64,000 nucleotides of DNA from Lachnospiraceae bacterium MD335 (GCA_000403335.2 KE159617.1:849757-913756); one strand, 5' to 3'. Counted from the stretch's first letter, positions 1 to 9,507 are shown. Translations and numbers: made by a program. The notes: generated by a model from the sequence alone, not told the origin.

Positions 1-588
1 AGTCAATTTATAGATAAGTTAGTTGTTTCGACAGACAGTGGTGAGATTGCTAAAGTATGTGAAGCATATGGTGTAAAAGTTCCCCAATTGCGACCGGATT
101 ATTTAGCTACAGATAATGCCTCATCAATGGATGTGTTGGAGTATACGATTCAAAACGAAGAGAACGATGGCTGCGTGTATGATTATATCATGCTGTTGGA
201 GCCTACTTCACCTTTGCGTAAGAAGGGGGACCTTGATAATATTATCAAGTTAGCAGGAGATAATCCGACCAGGGATGGAGTGATCTCAGTTGGAGAGGTA
301 CAACTGGAGCATCCGATGATCGTTAAAAAAATTGCGGAAAATGGCGCAATTATTCCATATCTTTCAGAGAATATAAAGATATATCAAAGACAGCAGTATG
401 ACGAAGCCTTGTTTCCATATGGTGTCGGTTATTTAATTAAAAATTCCGCGTTTAGAAAGGCGCATACAATTTATACAGATAATGTGATCCCTTATTTTAT
501 AGAACGATGGCAGAATTATGAAATAGATGATATTTATGATTTTAAATGCGTTGAAACAATTATGCAGATGGAGATGGATAAAATATGA
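1..588 (+). CDS. Acylneuraminate cytidylyltransferase family protein (5' partial)
   Basis: The reading frame is open from the first base, so the N-terminus, including the nucleotide-binding P-loop, lies outside the window. Visible blocks VVSTDSGEIAK, TDNASSMDVLEYTI and MLLEPTSPLRKKGDLDN are typical of CMP-sialic/legionaminic/pseudaminic acid synthetases, cytoplasmic enzymes that load a nonulosonic acid with CMP before glycan assembly. The stop overlaps the next gene by 4 bp (ATGA), so the two are translationally coupled. The family call is firm; which sugar is activated cannot be decided here, because no NeuB-type synthase is visible. The TTG at 88 is only an internal codon. Confidence 0.85.
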   Translation, partial: SQFIDKLVVSTDSGEIAKVCEAYGVKVPQLRPDYLATDNASSMDVLEYTIQNEENDGCVYDYIMLLEPTSPLRKKGDLDNIIKLAGDNPTRDGVISVGEVQLEHPMIVKKIAENGAIIPYLSENIKIYQRQQYDEALFPYGVGYLIKNSAFRKAHTIYTDNVIPYFIERWQNYEIDDIYDFKCVETIMQMEMDKI

Positions 589-1586
589 AAAATTATTTAA
601 TAATCGGATTAGGGTCTATGGGGAAAAGAAGGATTAGGTGTTTAAAAGCCTTGGGAATAGATTCACAAAATATTTATGGAATAGATAAGAGAGAAGACAG
701 ACGTATTGAATCAAAAACAAAATATGGGATAAATGTGGCTGAAGAAGAAAGTGATATAGATTTCAATGGAATAAATGCAGTTATTGTTTCGCTGCCTCCG
801 GACAAACACTATGAAGGAGTCGAAATTGCATTCAGATATAAAAAGCCGGTTTTTGTTGAAGCCAGCGTTGTGTTGGCAGATGCTAAAAAGATTGAAAATA
901 ACAATATAGACCATATATTTGTTGCACCTTCCTGTACATTTTTGTTTCATCCGGTATTAAAAGAAGTTAAAAAAATTGTAGCATCTAAAATGTATGGAAA
1001 AGTCTGTAATTTTTCCTATCATAGTGGACAGTATCTTTTGGATTGGCATCCTTGGGAAGAAGTAAATGCATTTTATGTAAGTAACAGGATGACTGGAGGT
1101 GCAAGGGAGATTGTGCCTTTTGAGTTGACATGGATTGTTGATGTAATGGGATATCCAAAAGAAGTAAAAGGATATTTTAAGAAAACAAGAGACCTAGGAT
1201 GTGACATCGAGGACAGTTATGCATGTCTGTTGAATTATGAGGACATGGTGGGAAATTTAATGGTAGATGTTATAGGGCGGAATGCTTTGAGAAATTTAGT
1301 TATTAATTTTGAAGAAGCGCAGCTTCAGTGGCGTTGTGATGCGGACAGTCTTGAAGTTTATGAAGCCCAGACAGGCACATGGAGGTCGATTGTACTGGAA
1401 AATATGATACACGAAGAAGGATACAGTAAAACAATTAATGAAAATATGTATATAGACGAGATAAATGCTTTTTTACAAGGGATACAGAATAGACAGTGTT
1501 ACCCAAATACGATAGAGAAAGATATTCATGTATTGGAGCTGCTTGAGCAGATAGAAAATTCCGATGGTGGATTTTACAGAAAGTAA
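585..1586 (+). CDS. Gfo/Idh/MocA family NAD(P)-dependent oxidoreductase
   Basis: A 333-aa protein of normal family length. The N-terminal Rossmann fold has the glycine motif IIGLGSMGKRR (about residues 5-15), and an EASVVLAD-like segment follows where the family usually has EKP. The C-terminal half would be the dimerising alpha/beta domain. These enzymes oxidise or reduce sugars, often nucleotide-linked ones. The 4-bp overlap with the cytidylyltransferase suggests it modifies the same sugar branch. The substrate is not inferable from sequence. Confidence 0.85.
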   Translation: MKNYLIIGLGSMGKRRIRCLKALGIDSQNIYGIDKREDRRIESKTKYGINVAEEESDIDFNGINAVIVSLPPDKHYEGVEIAFRYKKPVFVEASVVLADAKKIENNNIDHIFVAPSCTFLFHPVLKEVKKIVASKMYGKVCNFSYHSGQYLLDWHPWEEVNAFYVSNRMTGGAREIVPFELTWIVDVMGYPKEVKGYFKKTRDLGCDIEDSYACLLNYEDMVGNLMVDVIGRNALRNLVINFEEAQLQWRCDADSLEVYEAQTGTWRSIVLENMIHEEGYSKTINENMYIDEINAFLQGIQNRQCYPNTIEKDIHVLELLEQIENSDGGFYRK

Positions 1587-1618
1587 AAGAAAACACGAGA
1601 AATCTTAGGAGATATCAC

Positions 1619-3445
1619 ATGCAATCTATAAATATGCACTTACTGTGTTGTGATTCAGATAAGGAATTAATGCAATTAAAAAGTATTTGCAAGTCAGATT
1701 ATATAGTGGCAACAGGTAAATATTCATTTTACAGAAAAATAAAAGAAGCGGAAAAACAAGTTATTTTTTTGGAGTCAGATGAGATTAATCCTTATGAAAC
1801 CGTATGGGACATTTTGGATCAGATTAATCATGTTGTTGACGATAAGGAGAATGCATATAAGTATACGAGCTTGTTTGACTTTTCATATGATATTGAGGGA
1901 GGATTTCCGACAAGAGTCGCTTGCATGATAAATAATCTAAAGCTTATTCATCATATTGTTGAAAATTATTCGGTTGACAATATTTTCATTTTTGATAATG
2001 AAGAAAATTGGGCGATTAATGAAAGTATTTTTTTATATGCGGCATTTAATAAAATACCATGCCATATCTTTGACGGGAAAAACGGGACTGTGGCAGAGGG
2101 GTTAAAAACACTGAAAAGAATGGGAATGCAGATTGAGGATATAAAGAACAGTGAGCTGTCTATGGAAGAAAAGTTAAAGATTAGTGATATTCGGACAAAA
2201 GCGGCAAACATTACTTTTAATCGTGTCTTCTGCGAAGAAGAAATAGGAATCCTCTATTGCTATCCATGCCTAAATAGGAAACATGTGCAATGGATACTGA
2301 AAAAAACTAAAGCGATTGGAGATGATGTAAGAGTAATCTGCTATTATGATAACGAGGCAATCCAAAAATTTCACGACGCAGGGATACAGGCAGACTGCCT
2401 TGAAGACTATTTTTCATTAGAGGATTTTTCGGTGAGTTATCAGGAGCTGCAAAGAGAAAGAGACAGTATTTTACAGCAAATTAAAAATAAAGTGCATGTT
2501 GAGTACTTAGGTATTGACTTATCGCAATATTTAGTTATGAAAATAACAAATTATTATTATCGAGAGTCGGTTAATAAATTATATATCAATATATGTGCTC
2601 ATAATTATTTTAAGAGTCATAATTTTAGATATATACATATTTGGGGGGATTCCAACTTTTGGGAAACAAGGATTTGTTATGACAATACAAGAAATATTAA
2701 TACAAAGTTATTTTATATTGATATGAATCATATGATTAAAGTTAGAGAAAAACACCCATATTCAGATATAATATCGGCTGTATTTGTACCCAACAAAAGA
2801 CAATTTGAGAACAGCTGGTTTGGAGAGAAGTACATGGGAAGGGTATTTCTTGTCCGCGATTTGGTTTGGGGAGAGAAGTGCAAAGAGGAAGTCAGTTCTA
2901 TAAAATTGAATAATATTAAGACCATTGCAATTCTTCCAACAGGTGTATTAAGCGGATATACAACATGCTATTTTTATTATAGTGTATTAATTCCAATAAT
3001 AGGCAGACTTTTGAGGAATGATTTTAAGGTGATTTTAAAAAATCATCCAGGATATGATGATTGTTGGGAGAGAGATATAAAGGCTGCGTATGAAAATAAT
3101 GATAAATTTATATATTTAGGTTCCAACCAGTCTGTCGAGGATGCGTTAAGTGAATGTCAAATGGTGCTTACGGATATATCCAGTGTAGCTTTTGATGCGG
3201 CAGCGGCACAGAAAGCTGTATTTTGTCTTGTAGATGATCAAGGTTATGACTTACTGATACATGATGAAAAAGGTTTTTTTATAACCAAAGATATAGATAC
3301 TGCGATGAAAGAAATAAAAACTGTATCAGACAACTTAGAGATATATAAGAGGATGATAGAAAAACAGAATGATTATATGGCAGTATTGATGGGGAGTAAC
3401 ATTAATATGGATGGATTGATTAAAAATTTTTTACATAGCATATAG
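1619..3445 (+). CDS. CDP-glycerol glycerophosphotransferase-like glycan transferase
   Basis: A 608-aa protein with an AGGAGATATC ribosome binding site just upstream of ATG 1619. The C-terminal 200 residues resemble CDP-glycerol:poly(glycerophosphate) glycerophosphotransferases: ILPTGVLSGY, VILKNHPGYDD and VLTDISSVAFDAAA match the donor-binding region with its conserved Asp-(Ile)-Ser-Ser. The N-terminal 350 residues are not recognised and have no clear membrane segment. It probably adds a glycerol- or ribitol-phosphate group, or another sugar, to the surface glycan. The family call rests on the C-terminal half only. Confidence 0.6.
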   Translation: MQSINMHLLCCDSDKELMQLKSICKSDYIVATGKYSFYRKIKEAEKQVIFLESDEINPYETVWDILDQINHVVDDKENAYKYTSLFDFSYDIEGGFPTRVACMINNLKLIHHIVENYSVDNIFIFDNEENWAINESIFLYAAFNKIPCHIFDGKNGTVAEGLKTLKRMGMQIEDIKNSELSMEEKLKISDIRTKAANITFNRVFCEEEIGILYCYPCLNRKHVQWILKKTKAIGDDVRVICYYDNEAIQKFHDAGIQADCLEDYFSLEDFSVSYQELQRERDSILQQIKNKVHVEYLGIDLSQYLVMKITNYYYRESVNKLYINICAHNYFKSHNFRYIHIWGDSNFWETRICYDNTRNINTKLFYIDMNHMIKVREKHPYSDIISAVFVPNKRQFENSWFGEKYMGRVFLVRDLVWGEKCKEEVSSIKLNNIKTIAILPTGVLSGYTTCYFYYSVLIPIIGRLLRNDFKVILKNHPGYDDCWERDIKAAYENNDKFIYLGSNQSVEDALSECQMVLTDISSVAFDAAAAQKAVFCLVDDQGYDLLIHDEKGFFITKDIDTAMKEIKTVSDNLEIYKRMIEKQNDYMAVLMGSNINMDGLIKNFLHSI

Positions 3446-3462
3446 GGAGATAAAGGAGATAT

Positions 3463-4518
3463 ATGACAATTATAATATGGGGAATAGGAAATATGTCCTG
3501 TCTAATAGAGGAATATATAAAACATGATGTGATAATTGCTGCATATGTCGATAATAATGCAAAAAATGCGGGAGGGGGGTATGTGAATGCGCACGAACGT
3601 AAAACGCGTATTGTGAGTGCTGATGAGGTTAAAGATATTGCGTTCGATTTCTGTGTTATTGCGGTAAAAGACTCTCAAACAATAGTACAGCAATGCTTGA
3701 AAGATCTTAAAATACCGAAAGAAAAAATTTTAGAGATAGTAAAACTTACAGAGTGGGATATAGACTTGCGTAATCGTATTTTTAATGAAAGGATAGTTGA
3801 TAATTCGAGGAATTATGTGATTGAGGGTGTTTGTATTGATTTAGGGGAAGGTCATGCATTGCCGTCTTATCAGAAATATTTTAAAATGTATGACAGGTTT
3901 ATTCCATATTTAGCGAAAATGACACAGGAAAAAACAGGAAAATATATTATTGATATTGGTGCGAACGTTGGAGATACATTAGCGGCGATGCTGAATCATA
4001 CAGATGATAATTTTTTATGTATTGAACCTGTTGGACAGTTTTTCAACCTTTTGGCAAGTAATATTCAACATTTCGATAATCCAAACAGGATTTGGCTTGA
4101 GCAGGCATTTATTACAGATAAGATGAGTGAAACTTATGAAGCCATCATTTCGGATAAAGGGACGGCAGCCAAAATGCCAACAGATTCAAATACGACTTCG
4201 CGAATTCCCAGTAAGTCGGTAGATTACTTACTTGAGGAAAGGAATATAACTTATGAAGAGGTAGATTTATTAAAGATAGACACGGATGGGTTTGATGCTG
4301 ATTGTATAATTTCTGCGAGTAAATTGTTAGAAAAGGGCAGTGCATTCATTTACTGGGAAAACTATAATGAAACGTATGATCAATATATCAAGTATTTGAA
4401 CGCATACAGATTATTAAATGAAAATGGATATTCTGTATTCTTTGTTTTTGACAATTATGGCAATTATTTGTGCAAAGGCGGAATTGATGTTTTAAATTCT
4501 ATTTTGGATTATGTGTAA
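3463..4518 (+). CDS. FkbM-type SAM methyltransferase with N-terminal Rossmann-like module
   Basis: A 351-aa, two-domain protein. Residues 1-105 form a nucleotide-binding-like module starting TIIIWGIGNMSCLIEEYI, which recurs in three other genes of this locus. Residues about 150-330 are an FkbM methyltransferase: YIIDIGANVGDT (SAM loop), CIEPVGQFF and LLKIDTDGFDADCI. It likely O-methylates a glycan sugar. GGGAGATAAAGGAG precedes ATG 3463. The frame stays open for 45 codons after the TAA and that stretch looks like the family C-terminus, so the protein may be truncated by a nonsense codon (see the next entry). A G6 run lies at 3574-3579. Confidence 0.75.
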   Translation: MTIIIWGIGNMSCLIEEYIKHDVIIAAYVDNNAKNAGGGYVNAHERKTRIVSADEVKDIAFDFCVIAVKDSQTIVQQCLKDLKIPKEKILEIVKLTEWDIDLRNRIFNERIVDNSRNYVIEGVCIDLGEGHALPSYQKYFKMYDRFIPYLAKMTQEKTGKYIIDIGANVGDTLAAMLNHTDDNFLCIEPVGQFFNLLASNIQHFDNPNRIWLEQAFITDKMSETYEAIISDKGTAAKMPTDSNTTSRIPSKSVDYLLEERNITYEEVDLLKIDTDGFDADCIISASKLLEKGSAFIYWENYNETYDQYIKYLNAYRLLNENGYSVFFVFDNYGNYLCKGGIDVLNSILDYV

Positions 4519-4656
4519 AGAGCGCATACTGGTTGTATTGGAAATACTTTTAAATATTTTGATGTACTTACTTGTAAGATGAATGACGTTGAGAAATGTG
4601 AAAGGTATATTACGCAGTATTTAGATCAATATTTATTACATAGAATCAGTTGGTAA
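4519..4656 (+). pseudogene. In-frame C-terminal tail of the FkbM gene, cut off by TAA at 4516
   Basis: Directly after the TAA at 4516-4518 the same frame continues for 45 codons to a second TAA at 4654. The product would include TFKYFDVLTCKMNDVEKC, which from memory resembles the usual end of FkbM proteins (a YFDVL-type strand followed by a helix). No start codon with a ribosome binding site exists for it as a separate gene. The simplest reading is a recent nonsense mutation, a sequencing error or programmed readthrough. The similarity claim is recalled, not computed. Confidence 0.5.
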
Positions 4657-4680
4657 GACAAAGCAAGCAGGGAGAATAGA

Positions 4681-5805
4681 ATGGATTTTATACCAGTAAA
4701 TGAACCATTGTTAGATGGAAATGAAAAAAAATATTTATGCGAATGTATTGATACTGGATGGATTTCTTCGGAAGGACCATTTGTGAAAGAATTTGAGCAG
4801 AAGATGAGTGCAACGGTGGACAGAGCGTATGGGATCGCGGTTTCTAATGGTACGGCGGCATTGGAAGTTGCGGTTCAGGCATCGGGGATAGGAGAGGGCG
4901 ATGAAGTAATTATGCCCGCATTTACGATTATCTCCTGCGCGATGGCTGTTACGAAAGTAGGGGCTGTACCTGTATTAATTGACAGTGACTTGCATACTTG
5001 GAATATGTGTGTAGATGAGATTGAAGCAAAGATAACGCCGAGAACAAAAGCTATTATGATAGTCCATTTGTACGGGCTTCCGGTTGAAGTAGACAGAGTT
5101 CTTGCATTGGCAAAAAAGTATAGCTTGAAAGTGATAGAAGATGCGGCAGAGATGCATGGACAGACATATAAGGGAAAGCCTTGCGGAAGTTTTGGCGATA
5201 TTAGCACATTCAGCTTTTATCCAAATAAGCATATTACAACGGGTGAGGGTGGAATGCTTGTGACGGATGATGATGAACTTGCTCAAAGATGCAGGCTGCT
5301 TAGAAATTTGTGTTTTAGAAAAGACGTCAGATATGTCCATGATGAAATTAGTGATAACTATCGGTTTACTAATTTGCAAGCAGCAGTTGGACTTGCCCAA
5401 CTGGAACGTTTAGAGGAGTTTGTAGAACGAAAAAGAGCGATGGGGAGGTATTATACTGAGAAGCTGCGAAATATACAGGGATTAATGCTTCCGATTGAAA
5501 AAATGGAATATGCTGATAATATTTATTGGGTTTATGGAATTGTATTAGACAGCGAAATTCAGGCTGATAATATAACAATGCAGAAACTTTTGGCAAAAGA
5601 AGGTATTGGTTCAAGAACTTTTTTTTGGTGTATGCATGAACAGCCGATATATCAAAAACAGGGATTGTTTTTGAATGAAGCATATCCGAATGCAGAATAT
5701 CTTGCAAGAAAAGGTTTTTATATTCCCAGTGGACTTGCATTGACAGAGAAGCAGATGGATAAAGTTGTGACAGGGTTATTAAAGGTAATGAATAGTATTC
5801 GATAA
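4681..5805 (+). CDS. DegT/DnrJ/EryC1/StrS family sugar aminotransferase
   Basis: A 374-aa PLP-dependent aminotransferase of full family length. Visible blocks are TGWISSEGPFV, SNGTAALEVAV (phosphate binding), VIEDAAEMHG (the Asp that contacts the PLP nitrogen) and FSFYPNKHITTGEGG, with Lys183 as the Schiff-base lysine. Such enzymes convert a 4-keto (or 3-keto) nucleotide sugar to the amino sugar; the sequence feels closest to perosamine synthase-like members. GCAGGGAG precedes ATG 4681. No dehydratase partner is visible in the window, so it may lie to the left. Confidence 0.9.
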   Translation: MDFIPVNEPLLDGNEKKYLCECIDTGWISSEGPFVKEFEQKMSATVDRAYGIAVSNGTAALEVAVQASGIGEGDEVIMPAFTIISCAMAVTKVGAVPVLIDSDLHTWNMCVDEIEAKITPRTKAIMIVHLYGLPVEVDRVLALAKKYSLKVIEDAAEMHGQTYKGKPCGSFGDISTFSFYPNKHITTGEGGMLVTDDDELAQRCRLLRNLCFRKDVRYVHDEISDNYRFTNLQAAVGLAQLERLEEFVERKRAMGRYYTEKLRNIQGLMLPIEKMEYADNIYWVYGIVLDSEIQADNITMQKLLAKEGIGSRTFFWCMHEQPIYQKQGLFLNEAYPNAEYLARKGFYIPSGLALTEKQMDKVVTGLLKVMNSIR

Positions 5806-5829
5806 ACGGTAGGTGCAGCAGGGGACAAA

Positions 5830-7041
5830 ATGACAAATAGAGAAGAAAGGACCACTATGGAGAACAATAAAAAAACAGGCATTGATATGCGGGGGGGGGG
5901 TATTGATGCTGATAAAAGTTCTAATTATATTCAGGAAAAAGTAAAAGATATCAATGCAAGATTATGCGCTTTACAAGGCGTTTCAAATATTGTTATTTGG
6001 GGAGCGGGAATACACACTGCAAAGCTATTTGAAAAAACGAATATACTTTCTTATAGTATTGCAAATATCGTGGATATAGATGAGAGAAAACAGAACGAGA
6101 AATACTTCGGATACATCATAAGAAATCCAAGAGAAATATCATGGAGCGGTGTGAATGCTGTCATAATTTCTGTGTGCGGTAAAGAAAAGCAAATTATGAA
6201 AAGTTTGACAGAATTAGGGTATTTAGGAAGTATCGTTCGACTGTATTCAGATGAAGAAACGACACCATTTTATTTGTTATATGATAAAAGAATATCCCAA
6301 AATATTATAGGTGGGGATTATGATAATTGGACAGATGCTTGTAATGCGAGCAGTGGCTATGATGATAAAAATATTATAGCGAAAGTAGCTGACTCAATGC
6401 AGAAGGTGCTATCAGGTGACGCTGTATGGGAAAGGGATGGCTGTTTATTTTATGAACAAAAATTCGTATATCCAATTTGCGCAGCCATCTTAAGATGCGC
6501 ATTACAAAATGATAATAAGGGTGTGCGGGTATTGGATATAGGTGGATCGTTAGGAAGTACATATATTCAAAACAGGGAGTATTTACGCTATGTGAAAAAC
6601 TTAGAGTATATCGTTGCCGAGCAGAAATGCTTTGCGGAGTATGGACATAAAAACTTAGAGAATCAAGTTTTAAAGTTTATTAATAGTGGAGATGATTATA
6701 GTAATTATGCCGGGGTTGATATCGTACTGCTGTCAGGAAGTTTACAATATATTTATCCATATGAGAAACTGATTGATAAAATAACAGAAATAAGACCGCA
6801 TTATATTATTATTGATAGGGTTATGATTAGCAATAGAATGCGGATATGCAGACAAGTTGTATCAAAAGAAGAAATATATCAAGCCAGTTTGCCAATAACA
6901 ATTTTTAGCGAGTCTTGGATTAATAGCTGCTTTTCTCCTGAATATAAATTAGTAGAAAAGAATGCTGCAAGTGTTTTAGAATATGCGTACTTTACAGATG
7001 ATAAAGCGGATGCCAGATTTTATGTTTTTGAAAGAAACTGA
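5830..7041 (+). CDS. TIGR04325-type methyltransferase with Rossmann-like module and G10 tract
   Basis: A 403-aa protein. Residues about 45-150 carry the locus-specific Rossmann-like module (NIVIWGAGIHTAKLFE). Residues about 160-400 resemble the TIGR04325 putative methyltransferase family: WTDACNASSGYDD, VLDIGGSLGSTYIQNR and VLLSGSLQYIYPY. A run of exactly ten G (5891-5900) lies in codons 21-24 (Arg-Gly-Gly-Gly). With ten G the frame is open; nine or eleven would give an early stop within about 20 codons. GCAGGGG precedes ATG 5830. A second ATG at 5857 also lies before the tract, so start choice does not change the argument. Confidence 0.75.
   Translation: MTNREERTTMENNKKTGIDMRGGGIDADKSSNYIQEKVKDINARLCALQGVSNIVIWGAGIHTAKLFEKTNILSYSIANIVDIDERKQNEKYFGYIIRNPREISWSGVNAVIISVCGKEKQIMKSLTELGYLGSIVRLYSDEETTPFYLLYDKRISQNIIGGDYDNWTDACNASSGYDDKNIIAKVADSMQKVLSGDAVWERDGCLFYEQKFVYPICAAILRCALQNDNKGVRVLDIGGSLGSTYIQNREYLRYVKNLEYIVAEQKCFAEYGHKNLENQVLKFINSGDDYSNYAGVDIVLLSGSLQYIYPYEKLIDKITEIRPHYIIIDRVMISNRMRICRQVVSKEEIYQASLPITIFSESWINSCFSPEYKLVEKNAASVLEYAYFTDDKADARFYVFERN
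5891..5900 (+). repeat. Homopolymeric G10 tract inside a coding region
   Basis: Ten consecutive G near the 5' end of the TIGR04325-type methyltransferase gene, in otherwise AT-rich coding sequence. This is the hallmark of slipped-strand contingency loci in surface-glycan genes. The current length keeps the gene in frame. Confidence 0.85.
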
Positions 7042-7064
7042 TGTAATATAAGGGAGAAAATAAA

Positions 7065-7499
7065 GTGGGACAAATTGAAGAAGTAAAGAAAAAAAATAAG
7101 TTATTGGCTATGATTATTCGTAACAATTATGTATGCGAGGGCGTGGATTTTATTACACCAAACGAATACTCGCAACAGGTAGCATATATGCATCACCCGA
7201 CGGGAAAAGTAATTGATGCGCATGTACATAATTTGGTTCACAGAAATGTAGTGATGACCCAAGAAGTTTTGCTCATAAAAAAGGGAGCTTTAAGAGTTGA
7301 TTTTTATGATGAGTATGAAGATTATTTGGAAAGCAGAAATCTGTATGCGGGAGATATTATATTGCTTGTTTCAGGAGGACATGGTTTTAGGGTATTAGAA
7401 GAAGTTGAGATGATAGAGGTGAAGCAGGGACCGTATGCGGGAGAACAGGATAAAAAACGATTTGCTGGTATCGAGGAAACGCAGATTAGGTATGTATAA
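7065..7499 (+). CDS. Small cupin-like protein of the glycan locus
   Basis: A 144-aa protein starting at GTG 7065 with AAGGGAG upstream. Residues 40-130 read as a single cupin barrel: DAHVHNLVHRNV supplies candidate metal or substrate His residues, followed by GALRVDFYDE, LYAGDIILLVSGGHGFRV and VKQGPYAG. Small cupins in such loci are often sugar 3,4-ketoisomerases or binding proteins, but the function here is open. It sits 16-30 bp from its neighbours on the same strand, consistent with one operon. Confidence 0.6.
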   Translation: MGQIEEVKKKNKLLAMIIRNNYVCEGVDFITPNEYSQQVAYMHHPTGKVIDAHVHNLVHRNVVMTQEVLLIKKGALRVDFYDEYEDYLESRNLYAGDIILLVSGGHGFRVLEEVEMIEVKQGPYAGEQDKKRFAGIEETQIRYV

Positions 7500-7529
7500 C
7501 AGAAGACAGGAAGAATGAGGAAAGTGGAT

Positions 7530-8288
7530 ATGGAAGTATTTCATGATTACGCATATTATTATAATGCTTTTTACAGAGATAAAGATTATGTAAGGGAAGC
7601 AAAACAAGTTGATATATTGTTAAGAAAATATGGAAGCAATGTTAAACAGGTCATTAATTTTGGATGCGGTACAGGGATGCATGACATAGAATTGGCGCGT
7701 ATGGGATACTCATGTACAGGTATTGATATAAGTCCAATAATGATAGAGATTGCAAAAAAGAATAATAAAAAACAAGCAGGGAATATTTCATTTTCGGTTT
7801 CTGATATCCGTAGTTATAGAGCGGAGAGGAAATTTGATGCGGTGATTTCCTTGTTTCATGTTATGAGTTATCAAAATACAAATGAGGAAATACTGGATGC
7901 ATTTTGTTCTGCAAGAAAAGCATTGAATAAAGGAGGCGTGTTTTTATTTGATGTTTGGTATGGCCCAGGGGTTTTGAGTGACAAACCAGCGGTTCGCGTA
8001 AAGGAAGTTCAGGATGATAAATATAAACTCATACGAGTAGCCAAACCGACTATGCATGACAAAACGAATGTTGTAGAAGTTTCTTATGATGTCTTGGTTG
8101 TTGATACAAAATCAAACACTGCAAAGGCAATAAATGAAGTACATAATATGAGATATTTTTTCAGACCAGAACTGGAATTTTATTTGAAAGAATCCGGATT
8201 TGACTTGATTGACAATTTGGACTGTGCAACACTTGGTCAAACTGGATATGATTCGTGGACAAGCTATTTCATAGCGACAGCCATTTAG
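7530..8288 (+). CDS. Class I SAM-dependent methyltransferase
   Basis: Motif I is VINFGCGTGMHDIELA; motif II is CTGIDISPIMIEIAKK; VSDIRSYRAERKFDAVISLFHV covers the post-I and motif IV region. The fold and length (about 250 aa) fit small-molecule or sugar methyltransferases found in glycan loci. ATG 7530 is preferred because GAGGAAAG lies at good spacing; ATG 7515 in the same frame is the alternative. The methyl acceptor is unknown. Confidence 0.8.
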   Translation: MEVFHDYAYYYNAFYRDKDYVREAKQVDILLRKYGSNVKQVINFGCGTGMHDIELARMGYSCTGIDISPIMIEIAKKNNKKQAGNISFSVSDIRSYRAERKFDAVISLFHVMSYQNTNEEILDAFCSARKALNKGGVFLFDVWYGPGVLSDKPAVRVKEVQDDKYKLIRVAKPTMHDKTNVVEVSYDVLVVDTKSNTAKAINEVHNMRYFFRPELEFYLKESGFDLIDNLDCATLGQTGYDSWTSYFIATAI

Positions 8289-8300
8289 ACAGGTGATTGT

Positions 8301-9452
8301 ATGGGGAAAAAAATTGTTGTTGTGTTGGAAACGGATCCAGAATGGGGAGGACAGCATCAGTATGCATTAATGCTGATGGAATGCTTGTTGGAAATGGCAG
8401 ACATTGATTTGGATGTGAATGCAATATGTTGTAGCAGATATTGGCGAAAATGGTGTAGAGAGAATAAAATACACGTTTTGGATACATCATGGCTTTCTTT
8501 GTGTGAGAGGGAACAGCAGTATCATATTAAGCATTCGTTGCTTTCAAGGATATATTGCACATTTATGAGTGAGATTGGAAAGACACTTCGGAAAGAGAAA
8601 GTAGAGGCAGTATTATGTACAACACAAGGGATGTTCATTCCTAATCTGAATACAAAGGTTATTGTGCCGGTGCATGATTTGATGCACCGCTATGAGGGAC
8701 AGTTTCCAGAAGTGAAAAGTGAATATAAAAAAAGGGAATTGATTTTTGGCTCGAAAGCGAAATATGCATGGTGTGTGTTGACAGACTCTAAATTGGGAAA
8801 AGAACAGTTCCGGGAGTCTTATTCGAACTGTATGACAAGAGGATTGCCGCATATTGTAAGCTTGCCATTTGTAGTATCAAAGCATATTGCGAGGTGTGAA
8901 GAAGCATTTGTGGATGTTCCTTCGAAATATGTGTTTTATCCTGCTCAATTTTGGGAACATAAAAACCATATTCATTTACTTGAGGCGGTTGCGCTTCTCA
9001 AGGATGTTATACCAAATATTCATTTGGTGTTAGTTGGCTCGGAAAAAAATAATGGAAGAAAAATTCAAACATATATATCGGAACATGAATTGGGTGAGAA
9101 TGTTACAATTAAAGGGTTTGTAAGCGATGAAAATATAACATATTTATATAGACATGCGGTTGGAATGATTATGCCGTCATATTTCGGGCCAACCAACATA
9201 CCGCCGCTTGAAGCGATGGCTTTAGGATGTCCCGTTGCAGTGTCTGATAAGTATGCAATGCCTGAGCAGGTAGGAGATGCGGGACTTTTGTTTAATCCTG
9301 ACTCACCAAAGGAAATAGCGGAGTGCATCAGGAAAATGTGGTGTGATGAAAAATTAAGGCAACAAATGATAAAAAAAGGCTACGAGAGGGTTAATAGATG
9401 GACGAAGAAAAAGTTCTGCAAAAGGCTTGAAAAAATTATAGAGAAACTATAG
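8301..9452 (+). CDS. Glycosyltransferase family 4
   Basis: A 383-aa GT-B glycosyltransferase. The C-terminal donor domain shows YVFYPAQFWEHKNH, LVLVGSEKNN, VTIKGFVSDENITYLY and FGPTNIPPLEAMALGCPV, the last holding the E-x7-E-type retaining motif region, then GDAGLLFNPDSP. It is cytoplasmic and likely adds one sugar to the lipid-linked repeat unit. AGGTGAT precedes ATG 8301, 12 bp after the upstream gene. Donor and acceptor cannot be predicted. Confidence 0.88.
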   Translation: MGKKIVVVLETDPEWGGQHQYALMLMECLLEMADIDLDVNAICCSRYWRKWCRENKIHVLDTSWLSLCEREQQYHIKHSLLSRIYCTFMSEIGKTLRKEKVEAVLCTTQGMFIPNLNTKVIVPVHDLMHRYEGQFPEVKSEYKKRELIFGSKAKYAWCVLTDSKLGKEQFRESYSNCMTRGLPHIVSLPFVVSKHIARCEEAFVDVPSKYVFYPAQFWEHKNHIHLLEAVALLKDVIPNIHLVLVGSEKNNGRKIQTYISEHELGENVTIKGFVSDENITYLYRHAVGMIMPSYFGPTNIPPLEAMALGCPVAVSDKYAMPEQVGDAGLLFNPDSPKEIAECIRKMWCDEKLRQQMIKKGYERVNRWTKKKFCKRLEKIIEKL

Positions 9453-9507
9453 AACCTTAGTAAGGAATGTGTTTCATTTTGGAAAATCATGTTTGGGAGG
9501 ATTTTGA

